A DNA stretch of 64,000 nt from Sindora glabra. Taxonomy: Eukaryota; Streptophyta; Magnoliopsida; Fabales; Fabaceae. The position numbers and the translations under genes were made by a program. Below are positions 1 to 11,220 of this stretch, piece after piece. The notes below the pieces were generated by a model. It was not told the DNA's origin. It ran no database searches and was given only the letters and a program-made list of their open reading frames with translations. Position 1 is the first letter of the stretch. Each line of letters starts with the position of its first letter. The stretch covers positions 77,742,130 through 77,806,129 of the forward strand of contig CM035232.1 in the NCBI GenBank assembly GCA_020226215.1, read 5' to 3'.

Positions 1-851
1 CCCTTAACCTATGTATTTTTATATAATTATGAAGTTATGATATATATTATCATACGTATATGGCTTTTATATTATTTTGATAATCTTATAAGTTTTACAA
101 AAATGATTTTGTATAGCAAATTATTCCATCTAGTATTTCAGAAAGAAAAGAAGAATGGTTTTTCATTTGAATCAAAGGTAAATTTATATTTATAGGTTTG
201 AAAATATTTATTAGAATAGTAAATAGTTATGTATTTTGAAAAAGACTTATTTTAAAAAGAGATATTTCTTGCTTGATTTCTAAATTTGATGTTATCTCTA
301 AAATATTTTAAAGTAGAATAAATTTTTTTAATTTTCTAAGTTTATTTAACCTAATTTTATTTTATTATATTTGTTTCATAGTTTAAACAGTTATATTAAG
401 ATTATAACCTAAATACTTTAAAATATTAGAAATATCCTTCTTTTGTATCAATTTTAAAAAGAAAATAAAAAAGAACTTATGTTTCCTTAAGAAATTTTTT
501 AGAAAACAATATTTAGACAACATTGTAAATATGTTTTTATAGAATATCCTTTTGTTTGTGTTTGAAATTGTTTTATGGAAAATTGTCTATTTGAGGTTTT
601 ACTAAAAGAAAAAATAACTATTTTTTTATTTAAAAGATTGAATCTCATTTATTGTGTAGATTGAAATTTGACTCAATAAAAAGAAGAAAAAAAACTTTTA
701 GTGAATTTTTCAACTTTATGTTTTTGTATTATGCATATTTCCTAAAAATAATTAGGTTTAGAAAGTTGATTTTGTTTAAAAAAAAAGCTTGTAATGATTT
801 CTAATTAATATTTTTATGTTAATCACAATGATCCAAAACTAGGTTATGATA
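1..851 (+). mobile_element. Gypsy element A, 3' part of the 5' LTR
   Basis: This stretch is homologous along its length to about 14528-15344, roughly four-fifths identical by eye with scattered small gaps. The copy here is followed directly by a primer-binding-site-like sequence (856-868), so it reads as the 3' end of a 5' LTR whose start lies left of the window. The end is placed at the ttatgata that corresponds to ttatgaca at 15344. It is AT-rich and non-coding. The homology is visible in the sequence. The LTR identity is inferred from the primer site and from the matching second copy. Confidence 0.75.
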
Positions 852-1079
852 TAGATAGTATCAAAGCTTAGATTTTCTTTGTATGGGCATTGAAAGTCGA
901 GCTTTAGAAACTTAAGTGTGAGAATAGTAGCAAAACATGAATTTCTACTTAAAGGCTCCTTCTAATAGGGGTTAGAGTAATTTTAATAACTATTAGAAGC
1001 TCACCTTAAATTAGTCTCATACCAAGCGTTATTATGCCAAATGCTCATTTAAGTTTAGGAGTATGCAAGAAGAATAAGC
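852..1079 (+). mobile_element. Element A primer-binding site and start of leader
   Basis: Positions 856-868 (tagtatcaaagct) resemble the plant initiator-Met tRNA primer site TGGTATCAGAGC, three to five bases after the LTR end. The following leader matches the leader of gypsy B (51046-51260), including the phrase around 1014-1060 (tcataccaagcgttattatgcc) against 51210-51240. The leader stops at about 1079, where a family-G solo LTR is inserted, and resumes at 6252. No reading frame is visible. Confidence 0.7.
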
Positions 1080-3038
1080 AATAATATATGTTGCAATATA
1101 CTAAAATTATATTAAAAATTAGTTTGCTAAAAAATAATGCAATATAGTGGCACATATCAGGTTGTACTTTTGTGATCCTTTGATATAATCCTTTACTATG
1201 ATTTTCTAATAGAATACAAAAAACAAAATGCAAAAATAAATGCAAAATAATATGGAAAAAGAAGTGAAAACAGATGTAAAATAGAAGTAAACTAGTATAC
1301 AATGTAAAATGTTGATAAAATGTAGAATGCAATATATTGTATGAATATAGAACATAGAATCAAGAATTAGGGGTTTCAATTCAAATTCAAAGCAATTAAA
1401 TCTAAACTAAACAAAACAAAGGAATAAAACAACAAAAAAGAAAATCAATATAATAAAGCAGCCAATTCAAGAAGTTGAGATTCTCTAATTTGGATTAATT
1501 ATAGATTAATTGGATATTTGAGTTTTTAAATTAATTCTTTGACCTTGAATTACTTAAAATTTATATAATAATTCATGAATCCTACGCCAGATTACTATTT
1601 AGAATTTGATCAATTAAGATTAGTTGAATTAAGTAACTGCTATAATTCTTAAACTAGATCAAAATTAATATAATGTCTAAATTAAATTAGAAACGTCTAA
1701 ATTAATCCCTTCAACCCTTTGCCTTTATGTGTAGAACTATGATTTACCAACTACAATTCAAAATCAAAATAACAACATATTAGAAATCACAAGGATAAAT
1801 ATCAATTATATTAAAACAACATTCAACATAAGTAATTTCAAGAAATCAACACAAATTAATAAAGAAAAGGAAAAATTAATTAAAAAGGATTGATATTGCA
1901 AATCATAATCTCATAATCCAATGAAGGAGAGTCTCAAATTAACTCTAACAATTAGTTTCCCATGACTAGAGAACATAAGCTTGAAGAAAAGAAACAAAAG
2001 TTATCTGCTTAATATGTAAGTTTCTGTGTCTAATGAGTTCTCTCTTTTTATCTAATCTAATTAATCTAAAACATTATTGGACTTAGATTGTATATCTCTT
2101 AGGATTACAAGAACGAGGTTTTCTTAATTTTTTGAAACCTAGACCTATTTTTACAAGGTAATTAACTTTAATAATTATAGTAGTGAATTCTTATAGGTTT
2201 GACTTTCAACTAATATAAAACTATTAAAATAATGTAATTTGGTTAATGCACAAACACAAAATTATAGATGTCACAACCTAACTTAATCATGACCAGTGTA
2301 GATCCTAATATTCAATTTCCACAAGCCTTGTCATTTTTTACTCTAACTATCTAATGAGAATTTTCATATTTTCAAATGAACTCAAAATTTACTTTAAATT
2401 TTTGCAGAAAGACAGATAGAGTTTCTTTCATTTTTAGACACTTTCGGAAGGTCACATGCCTTAAAATATAATACTTATGAATTTCTTAAATACGACAACA
2501 TCACAACATACATAAATACTATATAATTTCAAATTTATATATAAATAAATAATTCAACACATCAATAGTTGAATCAAAGAAAATTTTATCTCTATTTCTG
2601 ATTCTAATCCAACTTCCACATATACATATATTCTTATTTTAACTTGAAAATATTAAAAATGAAACGAAGTGAGTTAGGCGAACTTAGTGAGTTACCATTA
2701 TTTTTGCAAGTGATCGATTTTATATAATATTCACAGGTTATTTATATATTAAACTAGAAAATATTCCATTTCTTGAATCTCTAAAAATATATGAACCCAT
2801 GCCTAGGAATGGAAATTCACTTACACATAACTTAAACTTTATTCTTATATTATAAGTTATAAGGGTCTTAACTATCCGTTAGAACTTAATATTATTATCA
2901 TATCTTATACTATCTATTCCGAGTAAACATTACATTCACAAACTGCTATAAAAGTTTAAATATAAACAAATTGTTACAGTCACATTAAGTCTTTGCAATC
3001 ATATCAAATAGTGATATCTAAACATAAACAATTTTCAA

Positions 3039-3071
3039 CATCACATCACATCACATCATATCATATCACAC
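3039..3071. repeat. ATCAC/ATCAT microsatellite
   Basis: A run of about six five-base units (catca, then tatca variants) lies inside H1. It is not obvious in H2 or H3, so it probably expanded locally. Confidence 0.7.
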
Positions 3072-3826
3072 ATCCAATTACAGTAAATATACATATAGTC
3101 ACTTTTTTATTTCCAAGGAAATACTATAATTTTTCTCAATTATTCATTGAAAATTTTTATCTAATTTTTATATTAATTTTACATCTTCCATAACTATTTA
3201 CCTAAAATTTTCCATCCGACTTTCTAATCTCAATGTCACTTATGGCATAATTTACACTATACTCCTTAGTGTATAAGTGACAAGAGAGCTTAATCATAAG
3301 CATTCAATTTTCAAAGCATTACTCTATATCTATTCATAATTTTCAATGTCATCCATGGCAAGACTCATAAATATTATACAAATATCATTAAAATTTAATT
3401 ATAATTCATCAATAGTTGAAATACTACTATTACACTTCTACTGTGCACTCTGATCACTTAACGTTTACTTAAACATCTAACTATTCTTATTCCAATGTAC
3501 TAAATTTGTACATTAATATTTATATATGAATAGCAAATTTATACCGTCAAGTAAAAGAATACAATTCATAATATTTAAACTATCTTTTATTAAGATATTA
3601 AGATGTGATGAGATATATATTCACCTAATAGTGCGCATCTCTATAAAAACTCAGAGTGTTTCATTTTGGCCTTTTCCCTTTTTTCCTAATCAAAAGTTAC
3701 AATAATAAATTATAAATACAAGGCATTATTATGTTATTTCTAAATGCCATTGTCACTTATTCAGATCATAATATTGTAATTTAATAATTTATTAACTTCT
3801 TTCTAGTTTCTATGATTAACTTATAC

Positions 3827-4006
3827 AATTAAAATATGTCATTATGTGCATTAAGGACATTCTATTCATGTTACTTCCTAAAATAGAATTTCCACTTCTT
3901 GATATTTCTAATATATAATTAAAATATGTCATTATGTGCATTAAGGACATTCTATTCATGTTACATCCTAAAATAGAATTTTCACTTCTTAATACTTCTA
4001 ACTTTT
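3827..4006. repeat. 90-bp tandem duplication inside H1
   Basis: Copy one is 3827-3916 and copy two 3917-4006. The period is 90 bp, checked at both ends of the unit, with only a handful of differences. The two copies are far more alike than H1 is to H2 or H3, so the duplication arose after H1 inserted. Confidence 0.9.
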
Positions 4007-6251
4007 TACTATAATAATGTTCTAACCAAATTATTTAGTAATTTCATACACTTGTTTTCTTACATTCTTACTTTATCTCGATAAAATCATCAACTCTCAC
4101 ATTTAGATTCTTAATCTAATAAGGCTACACTATTTCATTTAGCTATATGCTTATTTCTTTAATATTTTTAATTCTAGCTTAAGATAACTAGAAACCACAT
4201 TTTGGAGTTTTCCTTGGTTCAATTTTACTTTATGAAATATATTACTATCTAATATTTTAAAGAACTCTAATCATTTTCTTTTAAGCTAGTCATATACTTA
4301 TTTCCAATGTTTTAGAAGCTATACTGACATATCTAAATATGCGTAGAATATGCTTTATGATTTGAGTATAACACAACTTAAAGATACTAGAGCTTTTCAC
4401 TCTCAAGGACTTTAATCATTTTATTATTGGATATTATACACTTAGCTTTAAGTTTTAACTCTATCTCAAGCAATTTTCATAACTTTGGGTTTTCTTTTAA
4501 TTTAAATCTAATTTAAGTAAAATATTAGAATATAATTTTCTAGGAAGACTCCAATTATATTATTTTATCATCATATAATGTAAAAATCATGTTTTTTGAA
4601 ATACCACCAATAAATCCAAAATTTTCATAAATAAAGATTCTTAAACTATACATGAATATTTCAAAATAATATATTTTAGTGCTCTAGAATGACCTAGCAA
4701 TTAATAACATAAAATCATATTTTTTATAATTAACATCATGTAGTTTAAAATATATAAAAATAGGATTTTTCTTAGATTGAATTCAAAACTATGAGAAACC
4801 AGGAGGGTTGGTTGCATAGAATTTCTTACCTAGCTTCCTTAAAGCCATCCAAAGCTTAATGGTGGTAGAATACCACTAGAACTCCAGTAAAGATGGAAAA
4901 GAATAGTAGCTTATAACTATTGTTAGAAAGCATGGTTTGGCCTCCCTTGCTCCTTGGATCTACTGTGGTTAAAAGGAGACATGTTGGAATCTTAGAGCAC
5001 ACATGGAGGAGCTTAGGTGATGTGTGGTAACAAGAGCTAAATAATATGTAGCCTTTCACGACTCTTCCATGCTGAGATGCAATTCTTCTTCATCAGTAAC
5101 AATTGTTGTCTCAAGCAGTAGCTCACACGTAGCATGACAGAGTAGTGGCAAAAAAGTTGCCACTACTAATTCCAACAAAGAAAGAGAGAAGGGGAGAAAG
5201 AAGAGGGAAAAGGAAATCGAGGCAGAAAGAAAGAAGTTGGTTGGTGAAGATAAGAAAGAGAGAGATGGAGAAATTTTTAGAAAAAAGGAAGAAGGAAATA
5301 AAATAAGAAAAGCAACCAAGGGCTTTGATTCTATACTTCTCGCCCGTCATAAACTCACTTCTCCTATTAAATCTCCATCCCACATTTTAAATCCAAATAA
5401 ATCTAGCCATTCATTTATTTTAAAAACTCATTTTTATAAAACTAATTTTATTTAAAATCTTAGCATCATTATTTTCAATCTTTCTTCAATATCTATGCAT
5501 ATTTGTAATAACTTTATAAAATTGCAAGTCCTAAAATAAGTATTTTAATCTCCCTTAATTCCAAAATAATTGTAAAATACAACCAAATTATTTTTTAAAT
5601 CTTTGCACTCATAATCACTAAAACTATTCCCAACTTATGAGAAATTCTTATAAAAAATATTTAAATAAACCTTGAATTGATAATAACCATATTAAATATT
5701 AAATATATCTCAAATATTATTATCAATATTATTTTTAATATTCCAAAGCTTTTAAAAAAGAAAAGAAATTTAGAGTCAATATAATAAATTTTTACAAGCA
5801 TTAAAATTTATAAAAACTTTACATACTAACTTAGGGTATTATAATAGAATTGGGTCTTATGTAGATGTGGTGCTAATTTCACATTGATTGGGCTTCTGTC
5901 ACTCTAGATATAGCCTTAAAATTGCTGGCTCAGTTATGACAGAGCTTCGACTTTTTAACTAAATAAGGGCTTAAAAGAATTTGAACTGAGTCTTGATCAA
6001 AACATTAAATTGTAAGTCTTTCTTTAAACTTTCCAACAATTAAAGATTACTCCAATATAACATTTATAACCCAATATATAGTTAAAAAATAAAAATAGTG
6101 TCAAAATCCAGTATTAACTGAATAAATTTAGAATATCATAAAACCAACCTCACATTATAAAATAAGGTCAATTCTGTAAAATTAAGCATGTGTAACTTAT
6201 TAGGAGATATGAAATAAGAGGAAATAATATAATAAATATTTTTCTCATCCA

Positions 6252-7399
6252 CAAGCTAAGTGCTTGTGTCATGCCAAGCACTACATCTCACAAGTACTCA
6301 AAGAGAAGGACAATGGTAGGTAAGGTGAATGAGTGGATAGGGTGATAAGTATAGAGGGTAGGGTAAAGGATTGGTGATGCATTGGTGAAAAAAATCTCCT
6401 AGCATTGGTAATGATCCTTGGCATTAGAGTCTTGACAAAGTTGGTATCAAAACATGATTTAGGTAAACTATGAAAATGGTGGTCAACTGGTGTAATTATG
6501 GGATTGAAAAGCATAGTCTAAGGATCTATGGAAACATTAATCATAAGTAGTCAAAATAGTGCCAACCATCAATAATGATTTTAATGGAAATATTTGGAGT
6601 GTAAAGTATCTTTTATTTTGAAAAGTTATTTTGTTTCTAATTTAAGTTATTTTATGAATTAGAGCAAATTTAGGAAAGAATTCAAACATGAAGAGTCTAT
6701 AAACTTCCTTATTAATGAAAATAGTACTAGCAAAGAACATCTAAGAGTCTAGGCTCAGGTTATTGTTCTTTTATAAACCTTAGAGAGAGTACTTGATATA
6801 AAAATAGGTTGGATAATTTTTTCTTTTATTATCTTACTAGGATAAGGTGCAATTAGAATACAAATACCAGGAATAAAGCCTATAAGTCATGGTATGTTAA
6901 TCCAATAATTGATCTTTATTTGAAAAAAGAAAACTTATATAGCATATTGTAAGGGTAAAGCTAGTGAGCTAATAGTTAAAGAAAATAGAATATAGTGTTA
7001 CAAGAGGAAATATCAATATTGAATGATTAAAAGGTGTAAAGACTTTGTGAATTATACTATGATAATTTAAGTTCAATTGGACAATTTGAATTAAGATGAT
7101 ATGTTATTGGATATTGCAACATCATAAGAGATAAGATGATAGAATATCAAATCAAGGACATAGTATTTCATTGATATATAAATTTATTAAAACAAAGTAA
7201 ATTGAAATTTATTATTTGGTAATAGAAATAAAGATTCAAGAATTTCAACAATTGGCTTATGACAAGTAACTAAATAGAAAGTATGCATAGTGAAATTAGT
7301 ATGAAGCTAGGAGGCAATTTAAGAAAGATTCCTTAGAGTTTTTCAAGTTATTCTTATTTAGAGAAAATTCAAGGATAAATTTTCTTTAAGAGGGATAAT
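6252..7399 (+). mobile_element. Element A internal region, 3' part with polypurine tract
   Basis: The leader resumes here after the G solo LTR. 6380-6620 matches gypsy B at 51385-51640 (gaaaaaaatctcctagcattggt against gaagaaatctcctaacaatgt, and following phrases). No protease, reverse transcriptase or integrase motif is visible in any frame. The total internal length, 852-1079 plus this part, is only about 1.4 kb. It ends in a polypurine tract (about 7388-7399, aagagggataat) directly before an LTR start. I infer a non-autonomous or internally deleted relative of B. Confidence 0.65.
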
Positions 7400-9718
7400 T
7401 ATAATACCCGACAAAGTCCCAATAGATAGAAATTAATAGAGCCAAGCCACAAAGTGTCTGTTAGTAGATAACAAGTAGAAAGACTTATTACTAGTAAAAG
7501 AAAGATTTATTAGTTTTGGAGGATAAAAATCCATTAGAAGTTATTTAGGATCTAAAATTGATAAGGTTTGGAGTAATTTAATAGTTTTACTCAATAGCAT
7601 CCTAAAATATCTTAAGGTGACAAAAGAAAATTTTGGATCCATAAATGGTGGCATGGATGTCCGCTAAGGCTAAAAAAGGAATTTGTTATAGCTTAGAGGC
7701 TTTTGGGTAATTAGTAAATATCTTTAATAATTATAATTATTTAGGGAAAGATGAGGTGGGAAAAAATATAATATTTCATAAGAAAACTTGGCCATCAAGT
7801 GTAATAATACATTAAGGAATTCGGAATAAGAACATTCAAAGGAATATATGCTCATAGGGTAAGCTTAAGGAAGGAATATGCTAGGTATTATTCTTGAGAC
7901 AAAATATTCCTTGCATCATTCCATTTTAAAGATAATCTTAGAAGCATCTTTGGAATATTCTTAAAGTGTTATGCTAATGTGATAAGTTTAAATAAGAATA
8001 TTCCTAAGAATTATGCTAATCTTAACTAAATTGGTTAGAATCAAACTAAGCTTAGTAAACTAGATGATGCAATCTTGTTAAATGGAGTGATGTCACCTTA
8101 ATTGGATGCTACTCCAAAATTCCACTACAAATAGTCAAGAACAATTTACTTTCCCTTACACTAAAAAGGGAGCACATTTTGAGAGAGGTAGAGAGGGAAA
8201 GAATCTTAGGAGTTCATGCAAGTTGTAGTGAGTTTCCCTTAGTTCTTTAAGGGTTATTAAGAAATTGTTGGAGAAGAAGTCCTTTTGATATTCTATTAGA
8301 GCTATAAGTTCAAAACTTCTATAAATTCATCTTTTTTTGTGGTTTTTTCTTTAGATTCCTCTCCAAAACTATGTTGTTTTAAATGCTATGCTTTGCATTG
8401 GAGGTAAAGGAGTCAAGAACTTTAAGCATCCTTGTGTGAGCAAATATACACTATTTCTTTTTTTAACTTTCTTTCTAGATGTTGTTTATATATGAGATGT
8501 ATATATGTTTGTTGTTATTGTGTTGAAGCAATGAAACTTGTAACTCTCTTATTTATTAACACATTAATCCCCATTAAATAGGTAATTGTTACACAATTAG
8601 GTTTTTCTGAAACCAATTTAAGATTCTAGGAAACAAAGTATTACAGATTCTGAGTTTCAAAAATTTACTGCTCATTTCCAGAATTACTGAACCAATTTTA
8701 GAAATATGAAAAACTACTTTGTAGAACTCCAAAAACCATGAAATTTAGTCTTATGAACCTTTCATGTGTTGGATTCATCCTGTAAAAATTTGACATAATT
8801 TAGACATCATTTGACCCTTCAAAATTCAAAGCAAAGTATTCCTGTTCCAGTACTGTCCAGAATTTACAACTGTAAAAGTAGGCCCTTAGTTCAGGGGCTA
8901 AATTAACTCCGATTAAGCTCAAATTTGGTATGGGACTAAATAAACATGTTAAATACTTGCCATAAAATTTTCAGATCAAAACTCATCCATTTACTCCTTC
9001 AAAACACTAAGTTTCAATTTGTATTCAGCATTTTGACGGGAACAGGGCAGTCCAAAACATGTAATAATTTCCCATAGCAAATGAGCTTATTTTAAGCTAA
9101 ATTTTGGCACAGAGGATGATAAATAAATGAAGTTCATTCCTGAATTTTTTTATGATTTTTAGAGCATCATATCAAAACCAAAAATCCCTGCAAACATACT
9201 TAGCTTACTGTCCTACGAGTTTACTGTTCATTTGGTCATTTACTATTCATTTGGTCATTTTTCTAACTTCACATACATTGCATATTAAAGGCTTACCAAT
9301 CCAAACTAGCTCATAATACATCAAATTCATGTATTTCATACAACATAGGTAAGGGTCATATAATTATACAGAAATATCACAAATTCTGTAAACATTCTAA
9401 TACAATTTCAAAATATTATTCTTCCTTGCCAAGAGGGCCTTTGAAAGCATCACCTGAGATGGTTAGTAAATAATATAGAAACATAAGAAACAAAGTTTCC
9501 CAGTAGCTAACTACTGCAAGAAAAATATATTAAGCCATTCCAAATTCTTAAGCAGGTAAATTATATGTTTCCAAAATCAAATAATCTTTTATCACACCAT
9601 TTCATACCATTGTAAGAAATATGCATCGCACACAATAATCATCAAGCCCATTCAAAGACTCATGTAGATATCTAGATGGCCATCACAGATAATCATACAT
9701 AAGCCTCACACACACAGC

Positions 9719-9836
9719 ACTCGGGCCGTAAGTACCGCACACAGCAATTTCATTATCATCTTGGGGAATTCGGGTCATAGGCCTTACACACAGTATTTTA
9801 CTATCTTCCCGGAATTCGGGTTATACACATTTCATA
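9719..9836. repeat. Short tandem repeat with TCGGG core in LTR D
   Basis: tcggg recurs at 9721, 9770 and 9816, so the spacing is 49 then 46 bp. The two later units share gaattcgggt (9766 and 9812), and between them acacacag-like and attatc-like phrases recur. It is a small G+C-rich island in very AT-rich DNA. Confidence 0.6.
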
Positions 9837-10853
9837 CAATGGCATAAAATAGAAAAAATATATAAATGGAAAACAGAACTTAAGGATAAAGTTAGCTACC
9901 TTTTAAAAGTTTCCAATAGTGATGATTCTTTTGCCCTCACTTAGAAATTTCTCTACAATCCCTTTGACTTTCCAATTTGCCACTTTTCTTGCTCTACATA
10001 AATACACATCATAATTTCTAATTAGAACACCATCATTTTTCTTAAACTTCATGCATTCTTCACTTCTTCCATATACACTAAACCATGAAGGAAGTGTCCA
10101 AATTTTTAATGTACATTCCAATACTTCCTAAATTTCATTGTAATACATTATTCCAAACTTCTAAAAATACAATTAAATGGTTAAAACTCCTTCCCTCCTT
10201 CCTTTCCCATGCTCACGATTTTTTGGCTTTCAAAAAGGGATTTTCACATAAACTTTCATAATTCAAAATTTCATTCTCTATAGGCTCCATAATTCATAAG
10301 AATCATTTTAATTTCATCAATTTAGCCAAATTCCAAACAAATCATGCTAATTCTATACATACACCATTATGCCTCTAAAATCCTAATTTGTACATCATGA
10401 TTTCTTATTGTTTTTACACCAAACCAAAGCTATAGATCAACATAACAACATCCAAAATATCATTAGACATGCTCAAATCATCCAAAACTCCATGGTCAAC
10501 CTCATTTGACCACATTAATATCAAAATTTCAAGAAACTAAAAAGAGTACATTAAAGAGCTTTTAAAGGAGAACGTTTTTACCTCTTTGAGCAACTTGAAG
10601 TTCCTAACTTGAAGTTCACTAAACTTGAACAAACTTGAGATTTCTTCAATTTAAACACACCATGTGATAGAGTTTGATGAGAGGAGCAACTTTGTCTTCT
10701 ACACCTAAGCCTAAATCTCACTATTTTTAGGTGAAAAGGCCAAAAGAAAATTTCTCTCTCTTTCTTCTCTCTAACTCACGGTTTTAGAACTTTCATGGAG
10801 GTAACTCACGGCTTTGGAGAAGAAAGGAGAAGGAGGAAGAGTTTTCATGAAGC

Positions 10854-11220
10854 TTCAAGGTTATTTTAGTTATTTTTAAAAATTTCAAGGGTATTTTGGT
10901 CCTTTCTCACTAATTAGTAAGGCTATTCTTGCCATTTTCTTCTAATAATGACACTTGTTATGTGTCTATTAGTCACACTAAATAAAATTACATATTAGAT
11001 CCTAAATTCTTGGTTATTCATATTTCAAGGTTATTTTGGTTATTTTTAAAAAATCTAAGGGTATTTTGGTCCTTTCTCACCAATTAGTAAGGCTATTTTT
11101 ACCATTTTCTCGTAATAATGACACTTGTCATGTGTCTATTGGCCACACTAAATAAAATTACATATTAGATCCTAAATTCTTAGTTATTCACACTTTAACT
11201 CCCAAATTCTTGGTTATTCA
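10854..11220. repeat. 170-bp tandem duplication plus partial third unit in LTR D
   Basis: Copy one is 10854-11023 and copy two 11024-11193. The period of 170 bp was checked at both ends (ttcaagg and cctaaattct). A short third remnant (aaattcttggttattca) ends at 11220. The copies differ at roughly one base in twelve or fewer. Confidence 0.88.

Larger units (their letters stand above)
2269..5843 (-). mobile_element. Family-H solo LTR, copy H1 (3575 bp)
   Basis: Read on the minus strand it starts TATAATACCC and ends GGTTGTGACA, the usual shape of a plant gypsy LTR. A perfect 5-bp target duplication, ataga, lies at 2264-2268 and 5844-5848. The flanks join to restore the G LTR as seen near 26680 and 40200. 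Homologous copies are H2 (26995-30422, same strand) and H3 (35393-38749, opposite strand). It is non-coding. Short open stretches near 5056-5455 lie in a purine-rich tract and show no family. No internal domain flanks it, so it is a solo LTR of unusual length. Confidence 0.82.
1080..6251 (-). mobile_element. Family-G (Athila-like) solo LTR, split by H1
   Basis: The two outer parts (1080-2268 and 5849-6251) join to about 1592 bp. They match the G LTRs at 25519, 39031 and 56059 along their length, including the end phrase aatatttttctcat. There is no primer site, polypurine tract or internal domain on either side. Both flanks are element A leader, so this is a solo LTR. A possible 5-bp target duplication is taagc (1075-1079) against caagc (6252-6256), with one mismatch. 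Boundaries are good to a few bases. Confidence 0.78.

Noticed and set aside
1045..1332. 95-codon minus-strand frame
   Set aside because: It crosses the junction of element A and the G solo LTR. The translation is Phe/Leu/His-rich, from AT-rich DNA.
5056..5455. Overlapping open frames on both strands
   Set aside because: They lie in a purine-rich tract of H1. The translations are low-complexity Ser/Phe/Leu or Lys/Glu runs with no family, and they are not kept in H2 or H3.
9719..9836. CRISPR-like array
   Set aside because: Few, imperfect units with no unique spacers, inside a plant LTR.
9903..10121. 72-codon minus-strand frame in LTR D
   Set aside because: It is inside an LTR with no recognisable domain. 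It is on the LTR sense strand, but nothing supports translation.
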